Assembly (NCBI GenBank): GCA_003233535.1
Contig: QIMA01000448.1
Coordinates: forward strand, 1-5,633
Source: Rhodanobacteraceae bacterium
GTDB lineage: Bacteria > Pseudomonadota > Gammaproteobacteria > Xanthomonadales > SZUA-5
Direction: 5' to 3'
Length of the DNA stretch: 5,633 nt
Shown here: piece after piece, positions 1 to 5,633 of the stretch
Layout: every line of letters starts with the position of its first letter
Numbering within the stretch: position 1 is the first letter of the stretch
The notes under the pieces: generated by a model
Database searches by the model: none
Seen by the model: the letters and a program-made list of their open reading frames with translations, nothing else
Told to the model about the DNA's origin: nothing
Program-made: the position numbers and the translations under genes

Positions 1-1165
1 GATCGGGTCGTGAGCCGCCTGCTGGAGGGCCACTTTGGCCGCCAGACGGCCGCCCGCCGCCTCCAGCGCGGCGCTCGGCGATTGCTTTCGCATCCGCATC
101 GTAAGCCGCTCGTTGCTGTGTGGTGAGCTGCATCGAATCAACCAGCCCCGCAAAGTCCATCGACCGGCGCCCCCGCCGCGGCGCCTGAATCCCAGCAGGT
201 TTGAAGCGCAATGCGGCGTTTGGCACTCGCCAAACATCCTGCCGCTCAGCCACTTCAATGGACGCGCTGGCGGTCATCCCGGGCAATAGCGACAAATCCG
301 TATTGCTCACGTCAATCACCACGGGATAGGTGATCACATTCTGGGTGTTGGTCGCAGCCAACCGCACCTGACGCACGTCGCCCTGGTATTTGCGACCGGG
401 GAAGGCATCCACGCCGAAGCTCACCGGTTGTCCAGCACGAATCTGTCCGACATCGCTCTCATCGACCGACAGCTCGATCTGCATTTCCTGCAGGTCCTCG
501 GCGATCTGGAACAGCACGGGCGTCTGGAAGCTGGCGGCAACCGTCTGGCCAGGCTCTACTTGGCGCAACAGCACGACACCATCGACCGGCGAACGAATGT
601 CGGTGTAGGTCAGATCCAGCTCAGCGTTAGCGACGCCAGCCTGACGCTGCTGAATGCTCGCCCGCGCTGAACTCACCCTCGCCCGTGACTGATCACGCGC
701 CGCCAGCGACAGGTCCAACTCGCTGCGCGCAACGAGCTGGCGATCAACCAGCTCCGTTTTACGCGCGAAATCTGCTTGCGCATTCTTCAAATTGGCCTGC
801 GCCTCTTGCAGCCCGGCGCGAGCACTGGCCAGATCCGCTCGGGCCTGCGTTAGTCGCGCCTTAAAGTTCGCCGGATCAATTCGTGCGATCACCTGATCCT
901 TACTCACCTCATCATTGAAATCGGCATTCACCTCGAGTACCAAGCCCGAAACCTGCGTCCCAATATCGATCGTTGACAGGGCCGTCAAGCTACCTGTAGC
1001 CGATACAGTCACCACCACATCGCCACGCTCCAAGGACACGCTGCGATAGCTAACGGACGACTCCTGGTCAGCCGAGTAGTAGCGCCATACAACCGCTATC
1101 GCAATGATGACAACGGCAACGCTGATAAGCCGACGAAGGGTAAGTCGGGACCGAGTTTTAGGCAT
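1..1165 (-). CDS. Periplasmic adaptor subunit of a MacA/HlyD-type efflux pump (3' end cut by window edge)
   Basis: This encodes a membrane-fusion adaptor that would bridge an inner-membrane ABC or RND transporter to a TolC-like outer-membrane channel. The 388 visible residues show an N-terminal membrane anchor (about 11-29, preceded by basic residues), the first lipoyl half (about 62-98, with IDIGTQVSGLV), a long alpha-helical hairpin rich in Ala, Gln and Arg (about 99-184), the second lipoyl half opening with the family signature LTYTDIRSPVDGVV (185-198), a beta-barrel (about 225-305), and the start of the membrane-proximal domain (VPNAALRF, 314-321). That last domain is interrupted by a Gly/Pro-rich stretch that continues to the edge. 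The ATG at 1163-1165 is the only plausible start: an in-frame TGA lies at 1190-1192 with no other start codon between. There is no clear Shine-Dalgarno sequence. MacA-like adaptors usually precede an ABC permease such as MacB, so the partner probably lies beyond the left edge; this is inferred. Whether the pump is ABC or RND type cannot be decided here. Confidence 0.93.
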   Translation of the reverse strand, partial: MPKTRSRLTLRRLISVAVVIIAIAVVWRYYSADQESSVSYRSVSLERGDVVVTVSATGSLTALSTIDIGTQVSGLVLEVNADFNDEVSKDQVIARIDPANFKARLTQARADLASARAGLQEAQANLKNAQADFARKTELVDRQLVARSELDLSLAARDQSRARVSSARASIQQRQAGVANAELDLTYTDIRSPVDGVVLLRQVEPGQTVAASFQTPVLFQIAEDLQEMQIELSVDESDVGQIRAGQPVSFGVDAFPGRKYQGDVRQVRLAATNTQNVITYPVVIDVSNTDLSLLPGMTASASIEVAERQDVWRVPNAALRFKPAGIQAPRRGRRSMDFAGLVDSMQLTTQQRAAYDADAKAIAERRAGGGGRPSGGQSGPPAGGSRPD

Positions 1166-1171
1166 AGTTTT

Positions 1172-1177
1172 AGAGTA
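1172..1177 (-). promoter_or_regulatory. Possible -10 element for the adaptor gene (leaderless start)
   Basis: On the minus strand TACTCT lies exactly six bases before the adaptor ATG. It fits the TAnnnT pattern of a sigma-70 -10 box, and its spacing would place transcription initiation at or next to the start codon. This agrees with the lack of a Shine-Dalgarno sequence. No convincing -35 hexamer is seen 16-18 bases further upstream, so the call is weak. Confidence 0.2.
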
Positions 1178-1233
1178 TTCGCGATAACTTCAGAGAATGG
1201 AACGCAGGAGAGCACAGTTTCCGTCGCTGGATT

Positions 1234-1258
1234 GTGTAAACACGGGCACACCAGTGTG
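1234..1258. promoter_or_regulatory. Paired short inverted repeats in the divergent intergenic region
   Basis: Two inverted repeats lie side by side: GTGTAAACAC (1234-1243, arms GTGT/ACAC around AA) and CACACCAGTGTG (1247-1258, arms CACAC/GTGTG around CA). Their centres are 14 bp apart. They sit between the divergent adaptor and M50 protease genes, where a repressor or activator site would be expected. No regulator gene is in the window and I do not recognise the sites as belonging to a named family, so an operator role is inference. Confidence 0.3.
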
Positions 1259-1309
1259 AGCTGATGCCGATCTGTGCAAGCATCGCCGATCCGATCAAAG
1301 CACGCCACC

Positions 1310-1957
1310 ATGCTGACCTTCACTCTCGTTCTGTTTCTGTGGATCTTCTCGGTGTGCCTACACGAGTTCGCGCACGCCTACGTCGCTTATACCGGGGGCG
1401 ACCTCAGCGTCAGAGACAAGGGTTATCTAACCCTCAATCCACTGAAATATCTGGATCCGGTGACTTCACTGATGCTGCCAGTGGTGTTTTTGCTGCTGGG
1501 CGGAATTGGCCTGCCGGGCGCTGCTGTCTACATCGACCGCAGCAAGCTGCGATCTGCTGCGCGCGAAAGCGCCGTGGCGCTGGCCGGGCCGGCCATGAAT
1601 CTTGCGCTACTGCTGCTGCTCGCTCTGATTGTCAACCACTCGCCGCTAGGAGCCAGCATTTACGCGCCAGCACTGGCCTTTTTAGGCCTACTCCAGGCCA
1701 GCGCGGTGATCTTGAATATGCTGCCAATTCCTGGCTTTGACGGCTACGGAGCACTCTCACCGCACTTGTCTGGGGAGCTCCGCGAGCGCTATGAGCGCTA
1801 TGGACAGCACGCTATCTGGGTGCTGTTCTTGCTGTTGTTCTTGGTTCCACCGTTCGCACGGGTGTTTTGGAGCACGGTCCGGCTACTCGCAGAAGGCTGC
1901 GGGATCTCCATGGCGCAGGCATGGGTTGGTTACGACCAGTTCAGATTTTGGGACTAG
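1310..1957 (+). CDS. Site-2 protease family intramembrane zinc metalloprotease (peptidase M50), minimal form
   Basis: The 215-residue product is an integral inner-membrane metalloprotease predicted to cut substrates within or next to the membrane. The zinc motif HExxH is intact as HEFAH (18-22) in the first hydrophobic segment. The distal motif NMLPIPGFDG (136-145) supplies the third ligand, Asp144. Other family marks are TLNPLKYLDP (41-50), GGIGLPGAAVYID (64-76) and LAGPAMN (91-97). Roughly five hydrophobic segments are visible: about 1-17, 52-68, 87-111, 119-139 and 167-186. There is no PDZ or CBS domain, so this is the short M50 form rather than RseP. I chose ATG 1310 because it places the HExxH helix directly at the N-terminus, as in relatives. 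An in-frame GTG at 1274 would add 12 polar residues unlike the family. Neither start has a good Shine-Dalgarno sequence. The gene is divergent from the adaptor and convergent with the large membrane protein. The substrate is unknown; sigma or anti-sigma factor processing is known for other M50 enzymes but not shown here. Confidence 0.92.
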   Translation: MLTFTLVLFLWIFSVCLHEFAHAYVAYTGGDLSVRDKGYLTLNPLKYLDPVTSLMLPVVFLLLGGIGLPGAAVYIDRSKLRSAARESAVALAGPAMNLALLLLLALIVNHSPLGASIYAPALAFLGLLQASAVILNMLPIPGFDGYGALSPHLSGELRERYERYGQHAIWVLFLLLFLVPPFARVFWSTVRLLAEGCGISMAQAWVGYDQFRFWD

Positions 1958-2066
1958 CCAACATCAACGCTCAGATCTTGCAATCGGCGACCAAATCCTG
2001 CCAAAAACGACAGCCCGACAACGCAATCTCTAACAAGCGCGGCCTTAAGACGGTCAACGCCGGTCG

Positions 2067-2081
2067 CGGCAGTTGCTGCCG
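2067..2081. terminator. Hairpin between convergent genes, possible weak bidirectional terminator
   Basis: CGGCAG-TTG-CTGCCG forms a 6-bp perfect stem with a 3-base loop, and a few more pairs (CCG/CGG) are possible outside an internal loop. It lies between the stop codons of the two converging genes (1957 plus, 2132 minus), where termination is expected. There is only a short TTT after it on the plus strand and no T-run on the minus strand, so it is a weak intrinsic terminator candidate. The rest of 1958-2131 shows no gene or motif I can support. Confidence 0.2.
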
Positions 2082-2131
2082 ATTTCGGTGCCAGATAGGT
2101 TCCGTAGCGCTCGGCGACTAGGCCCCCCGTA

Positions 2132-5100
2132 TTATTCCATCGACCGTCGGTTTCGCTTGACCAAATCTCGCAGCAGGTTGCGCGCCAACTCTGGCCAGAG
2201 CATAAGCAGCTCAGAGAGCAGCTCCTTGTCCAAGCGCAGCAATAAAGAGTCTTCCACCGCGCTGGCCGAACTCAGGTGTGGATGTGGATCAAGAATGGAG
2301 AAATCTCCAAACAAATCCCGCGCGCCGCGAGCGATCAGCACCTGTGCACCGCGATGTTGGCGGATCTTGCCGGCTGCGATGAGGTAAACGGTGCGGCCTA
2401 GCTCTCCTTGTTTGTAGATCGACTCGCCGGCTTTGACTTTGAGCGGCTTGAGGTTAGCGACGATCGTGGAAATCAGAGGGTCAGGCAGGTCGGCGAGCAA
2501 CGGTATCGATTGCAGCAGCAACCGACAGCGCAGCGGGTCGGCCAGCGCGTCAATCCCTTCCTCCTCAAACAAACTCTGATTCTTCGCATGCAGCGGCACG
2601 ATCGCGCGTGACCTGATTCGGCTCAGCATGCCGTAGCCGGATTGGCTACGCAGGCGTTTGCCCAACAGTCGAATCAATCGGCGGGTAATATCCGGCTGAT
2701 CGAAAAGCAGGTCGTAGAAATCTTCATAATCTAGTCGGTACAGCCGCGCCACGGTATCGGCCTTGATCAGCGCCGAGCGCGGCTGTTCGTCGATCAGCGC
2801 GAACTCCCCAAAAATCTCCGGTGCATGCAGCGTCGCGACCCGCTTCAGGCGCGTTTTGGCACTGCCACCAGCGGCTATATCCAGCCCATCACGCAAGTGC
2901 ACGCTGACCGTGCCGGCAGCAATTACAAACAAACTGCGCCCGGTCTCGCCCTGGTCGACGATCACTTCGCCTCGGCGCACGGCGATCTCGCTTAGGCGTT
3001 CGGCAATTCTCGCCAGCGCCGATTCACTGGCGTACGCAAAGATCTCCACTTCGCGCAGCAACCGAACGCGCTGCGAACCGGCGAACTGCCAATCGACTTC
3101 GGATCGCTGTGCGTCAGTGGCATCACTGCTGGCGTTGGCCATCCACCACTGCGCGGCTTGATCGACGAGGCAGGATTCACCGCTATTCCGGGATTGCACT
3201 CGCGCTTGTGCTTCAGCGTCAAACCTTAATGCGCAAATGGTGCTGGCCTGCAGCCAACCGCAGCCCCATTGTTCGGCCCGTTGCTCGATCAATAAACGGC
3301 GTTGCTGAATAGATAACGGCTCTGCCTGAGGCAGCCGCAGCGCGCTCATGCACTCGGCCTCGCCATGCGAATCATAGTGCGGCAACAAACGCGCCTTCAG
3401 GTCGGCTGCTAGCAGGTTGTCTAGCAGTTCCACAGCGTAGGAACGCCGCTCGGCGGAGCCATCTTCGATTCGGTCGCGAACGCGAGCCATCGATTCACTA
3501 TCGTGGCTGAGCTGCAGCAACATCAAGATCCGCCCGCGTGCCACCTGCAGTTGTTCGCGCAGCTGCGCCAATATCGATAGCTCACCATCGGCACGGCAGG
3601 CACACAGCTGCTGCAGCAGCCAGTTCGCATCCGCCAGTTCAGACTCGACTTGCGCCTCAACCTTACTCAGCGATTCGCCGCTCGGCGTTTGCTGCTGACG
3701 GACCAATGCGCGCAACGCGACACCGCGCAATTCGTGGTTTGGAATGTCGAGTAGGCCGATTAGGTCGCGCCTAGCGCGCTCGTCGTCGATCACCCCGAGC
3801 ACCCGCACCAGGCGCGACTTTTGCACCAGAGTAGTCTGCGCGCCGGCGATCTGTTCGGCGACTGCGGCGGCGGCCTCGGCACCGCCCGTGCGCAGCGCCT
3901 CAATCGCATATCCGCGCAAACTCGGCCGGTCCAACGCCGGCAATACTGCAGGCCACAGCGGCGGACTGCGCAGCACTGCCGCCGACTTCAGCGCAGCGAG
4001 GATCACTTTGGGCTCAGAATCGGCCAGCAGCTTGAGCAGCGGATGATAGAAAGTAGCGTTGCCCACTTCGCCCACTACGCTGGCGGCAGAACGACGCAAC
4101 TCTGGGTCATTGGAATCTGACTGAGCAAGCAATTCGTTGCCTGCTAGCAATATGCCCTGAATGCCGCCGTGCTGCATGAGCCCGACGACCGCACCTGATC
4201 GAACCTGCTCTTCAGGATCGCCCAGTGCGGCGGCAACCTCGTCAACCACCGAACCGGTCTCGATCGCCACCAGGGCGCGCAGAGCTAGGCCGCGCAGGCG
4301 CGGATGCGCATCGTGCACAGCCAAGCGGCGCACCGCAGCGGACATGCTTGGATGCGGTTCGATGGCTACCCAGCTCAACGCCAGCGCGCGTACGTCGGTT
4401 AGCGAATGGCCCAGCAGCCGCGACACTGCCTCTTGCAGCCCGGGTTGATCAATCTTTTGCAGGGCCTCCAGCGCATAGGCGATTTCGCTGGGGAAGTTGC
4501 TGTAGGTGCCTTGCCGCAGGATCGTGCTGCTCGCACCCTCTAACAGATCGGCGTTGCTGCCGCTGGCTGCACGCCGAGCCAGGGCGCGGCGTAACGAGCT
4601 CAGGTATTGAGCTTGCAAACGCCAAGCTAACACCGACCAGATAAGGAATACGCCGAGCAGCACTTGGAACAGCCGGACCGCGCTGAAACCCAGGCTATTG
4701 GCCAACAGCAGCAGGAGTATCGCCGCAAAGGCGGCAGCCATCGGATCTACTAGAGATTCAGTCGTGACCTGGGCGCGCAGCCTGCGGGCAGGCGTCAGCG
4801 GCTGGAAGAGCACCTGCAGCGTGTTGCGGAAAATCGAGTCCCGGCACACTTCCTCACTGATTTTCACCACCACCGCCAAGCCGAAGATGACACCGGCCGG
4901 CGCGCCCAGATAAAAGCTAAGCACGACTCCCAAAGCGCCCAGACCAACCACGACTGGAATCACCAGCAGTCCACCGCGCACACCGAACCACGCCAGCATC
5001 CGCGCGGACAGCAGCAGTCTGCTGCCTAGCAGCAGCGCGCCTACTGCAGCATCCAAGTGCCCGACCAGCGCTGCCATTGCCTCCTCGCTAGGAAAGCGTT

Positions 5101-5633
5101 CGGCAGCCAGTGAATAGAACGCGTTGTCAATCACATAGAAAACTAGCCAAGCAATGGCCGAGTTAATAAAGACCAGGCGCAGATAGCGATCTTTGAACTG
5201 CGCCGCAACACCCGTGTCGCTTGGCGCATCTAGTGCGCTGTCGGTCGCATTTAGCCGGGCGCCCTCGGCCGCGACTAGGCGCCCCAACACCAGCAATCCG
5301 GCGGCGATGGCGGCAACGCTCAACAGCAACAAATTCGGCGCGCCTAGCGGGCCGACTAGATAGCTGATCGACATACCGCCGATGACCATCGCCAGCACTT
5401 CGCCAGCACCAACTATGCCGTTGAGCCGCTTACTTTGGCGTAAGTTGAAGATCCGCCCAGCCAGGCCCCATAACGCCAGGTTGAGTACCGCCCATACGGC
5501 GACCCACCACACGTACAGGAGCAGCGCCCAACCGCGCCATGACGACTCCAGCAGCCAGCGCCAAAGCAACAAGCTGAGCGCAATCAGAATCAGGTTGACC
5601 ATTATCAAGCGCGGCAAATCCACCCGCCGCTCT
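2132..5633 (-). CDS. NTT-like membrane carrier domain fused to HEAT repeats and two cyclic-nucleotide-binding domains (5' end cut by window edge)
   Basis: This is one uninterrupted frame. Residues are numbered from the in-frame GTG at 5623. Residues 1-345 hold about ten hydrophobic segments with marks of bacterial ATP/ADP-translocase-like (NTT/MFS-type) carriers: FNLRQSKRLNGIVGAGE (59-75) after the second segment, and VLFQPLTPARRLRAQ (271-285) before the last two. HEAT repeats fill about 375-830, followed by CNB domains at about 855-975 and 1036-1150 and a basic tail. The GTG is probably not the true start: the frame stays open to the edge (codons for E, R, R precede it) and NTT carriers have about 12 membrane helices, so the first two are likely outside the window. 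The expected role is a membrane protein with a large cytosolic sensor part that responds to a cyclic nucleotide; transport activity and substrate are unproven. NTT-HEAT-CNB fusions are known in free-living bacteria. No promoter is visible, as the 5' end is missing. Confidence 0.9.
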   Translation of the reverse strand, partial: ERRVDLPRLIMVNLILIALSLLLWRWLLESSWRGWALLLYVWWVAVWAVLNLALWGLAGRIFNLRQSKRLNGIVGAGEVLAMVIGGMSISYLVGPLGAPNLLLLSVAAIAAGLLVLGRLVAAEGARLNATDSALDAPSDTGVAAQFKDRYLRLVFINSAIAWLVFYVIDNAFYSLAAERFPSEEAMAALVGHLDAAVGALLLGSRLLLSARMLAWFGVRGGLLVIPVVVGLGALGVVLSFYLGAPAGVIFGLAVVVKISEEVCRDSIFRNTLQVLFQPLTPARRLRAQVTTESLVDPMAAAFAAILLLLLANSLGFSAVRLFQVLLGVFLIWSVLAWRLQAQYLSSLRRALARRAASGSNADLLEGASSTILRQGTYSNFPSEIAYALEALQKIDQPGLQEAVSRLLGHSLTDVRALALSWVAIEPHPSMSAAVRRLAVHDAHPRLRGLALRALVAIETGSVVDEVAAALGDPEEQVRSGAVVGLMQHGGIQGILLAGNELLAQSDSNDPELRRSAASVVGEVGNATFYHPLLKLLADSEPKVILAALKSAAVLRSPPLWPAVLPALDRPSLRGYAIEALRTGGAEAAAAVAEQIAGAQTTLVQKSRLVRVLGVIDDERARRDLIGLLDIPNHELRGVALRALVRQQQTPSGESLSKVEAQVESELADANWLLQQLCACRADGELSILAQLREQLQVARGRILMLLQLSHDSESMARVRDRIEDGSAERRSYAVELLDNLLAADLKARLLPHYDSHGEAECMSALRLPQAEPLSIQQRRLLIEQRAEQWGCGWLQASTICALRFDAEAQARVQSRNSGESCLVDQAAQWWMANASSDATDAQRSEVDWQFAGSQRVRLLREVEIFAYASESALARIAERLSEIAVRRGEVIVDQGETGRSLFVIAAGTVSVHLRDGLDIAAGGSAKTRLKRVATLHAPEIFGEFALIDEQPRSALIKADTVARLYRLDYEDFYDLLFDQPDITRRLIRLLGKRLRSQSGYGMLSRIRSRAIVPLHAKNQSLFEEEGIDALADPLRCRLLLQSIPLLADLPDPLISTIVANLKPLKVKAGESIYKQGELGRTVYLIAAGKIRQHRGAQVLIARGARDLFGDFSILDPHPHLSSASAVEDSLLLRLDKELLSELLMLWPELARNLLRDLVKRNRRSME
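2174..2518 (-). other. Second cyclic-nucleotide-binding domain (CNB2), degenerate cassette
   Basis: Residues about 1036-1150 repeat the fold: LLQSIPLLADLPDPLISTIV entry, GESIYKQGELGRTVYLIAAG (1066-1085), then the cassette FGDFSILDPHPHLSSASA (1105-1122). It aligns without gaps with the CNB1 cassette, but the ribose-contacting Glu is Asp1107 and the phosphate-binding Arg is His1116. The fold is likely kept and cyclic-nucleotide binding is probably lost or altered. It ends in a basic helix (RNLLRDLVKRNRRS) at the C-terminus of the protein. Confidence 0.8.
2699..3061 (-). other. First cyclic-nucleotide-binding domain (CNB1), phosphate-binding cassette intact
   Basis: Residues about 855-975 of the large protein follow the CNB fold: a helical entry (LLREVEIFAYASESALARI), the beta-roll segment GEVIVDQGETGRSLFVIAAG (885-904), and the phosphate-binding cassette FGEFALIDEQPRSALIKA (938-955). 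Gly939, Glu940, Arg949 and Ser950 match the residues that hold the ribose and cyclic phosphate in CRP and PKA-type domains. This domain therefore probably binds a cyclic mononucleotide. The loop before the cassette (about 911-937, GlyGly-containing) is longer than in CNB2. The ligand cannot be named from sequence. Confidence 0.85.
3134..4501 (-). other. HEAT-repeat solenoid within the large membrane protein
   Basis: Between the membrane domain and the first CNB domain, about 455 residues form tandem helical hairpins of 28-35 residues. The clearest units are at about 378-422, 426-455, 459-486, 491-521, 524-551, 556-581, 585-612 and 617-644. They share a pattern of L..LL.D....VR..A...L, for example AAALGDPEEQVRSGAVVGL and RRDLIGLLDIPNHELRGVA. 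From about 650 to 830 the pattern continues in degenerate form, with Trp-led helices (WLLQQLCACR at 668, WLQASTICALR at 790) and a conserved-looking SYAVELLDNLL segment (728-738). Such solenoids usually bind proteins or pass conformational change between domains; here the role is inferred. Confidence 0.8.

Noticed and set aside
35..670. Three plus-strand frames across the adaptor gene
   Set aside because: They are antisense shadows of the adaptor, whose translation shows full family motifs.
1096..1323. A 75-codon minus-strand frame spanning the divergent intergenic region
   Set aside because: It overlaps the starts of both well-supported genes, lacks a ribosome binding site and has no recognisable features; chance open frame.
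1264..1740. A 158-codon plus-strand frame overlapping the M50 gene
   Set aside because: It lies out of frame over the M50 gene, is Arg/Ala/Ser-rich with no family signal, and the overlapping frame carries the intact HExxH and Asp-Gly motifs.
1310..1957. Assigning the M50 protein as RseP (sigma-E pathway protease)
   Set aside because: RseP is about twice as long and has PDZ domains and an RIP motif context; this protein has no PDZ domain and a different short architecture.
2992..3222. A 76-codon minus-strand frame inside the large membrane-protein gene, and several plus-strand frames across 2408-4913
   Set aside because: All are out-of-frame or antisense to a continuous 1,163-codon frame with recognisable domains; compositions look like shadows of G+C-rich coding DNA.
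3607..3620. Perfect 14-bp palindrome GCTGCTGCAGCAGC
   Set aside because: It arises from consecutive Leu (CTG) and Gln (CAG) codons in the HEAT region and is isolated inside a coding sequence; no reason to call it a regulatory site.
1..5633. A single new defence or signalling system made of all three genes
   Set aside because: The genes are divergent and convergent, not an operon, and nothing in the sequence links their products; only possible shared control of the first two is suggested.

Overview
The window looks like chromosomal DNA of a Gram-negative bacterium, most likely a proteobacterium. It is moderately to highly G+C, densely coded, and carries an envelope-spanning efflux adaptor of the MacA/HlyD type, which needs an outer membrane to make sense. 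Nothing in the sequence fixes the genus. I see no tRNA, rRNA, CRISPR array, insertion sequence or attachment site.

Layout: (1) Positions 1-1165, minus strand: the first 388 codons of a periplasmic adaptor protein of a tripartite efflux pump. The gene runs off the left edge before its stop codon. (2) Positions 1166-1309: a divergent intergenic region with two short inverted repeats side by side. (3) Positions 1310-1957, plus strand: a complete, small site-2-type (M50) intramembrane zinc metalloprotease without a PDZ domain. (4) Positions 1958-2131: a convergent intergenic region with one modest hairpin. (5) Positions 2132-5633, minus strand: a very large chimeric membrane protein that fills more than 60% of the window. 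It has an N-terminal membrane domain resembling bacterial NTT (ATP/ADP translocase-like) carriers, then a long HEAT-repeat solenoid, then two cyclic-nucleotide-binding (CNB) domains. Its 5' end is cut by the right edge of the window.

Nothing shows that the three genes work together. The adaptor and protease are divergent and could share regulatory DNA. The protease and the large protein are convergent and do not overlap. All three act at the cell envelope. The most interesting object is the NTT-like/HEAT/CNB/CNB protein. It looks like a membrane carrier or former carrier placed under cyclic-nucleotide control, with one CNB domain that keeps the phosphate-binding residues and a second that has lost the key arginine. 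The general architecture is not new to me, since NTT-HEAT-CNB fusions are known, but its function is unestablished.
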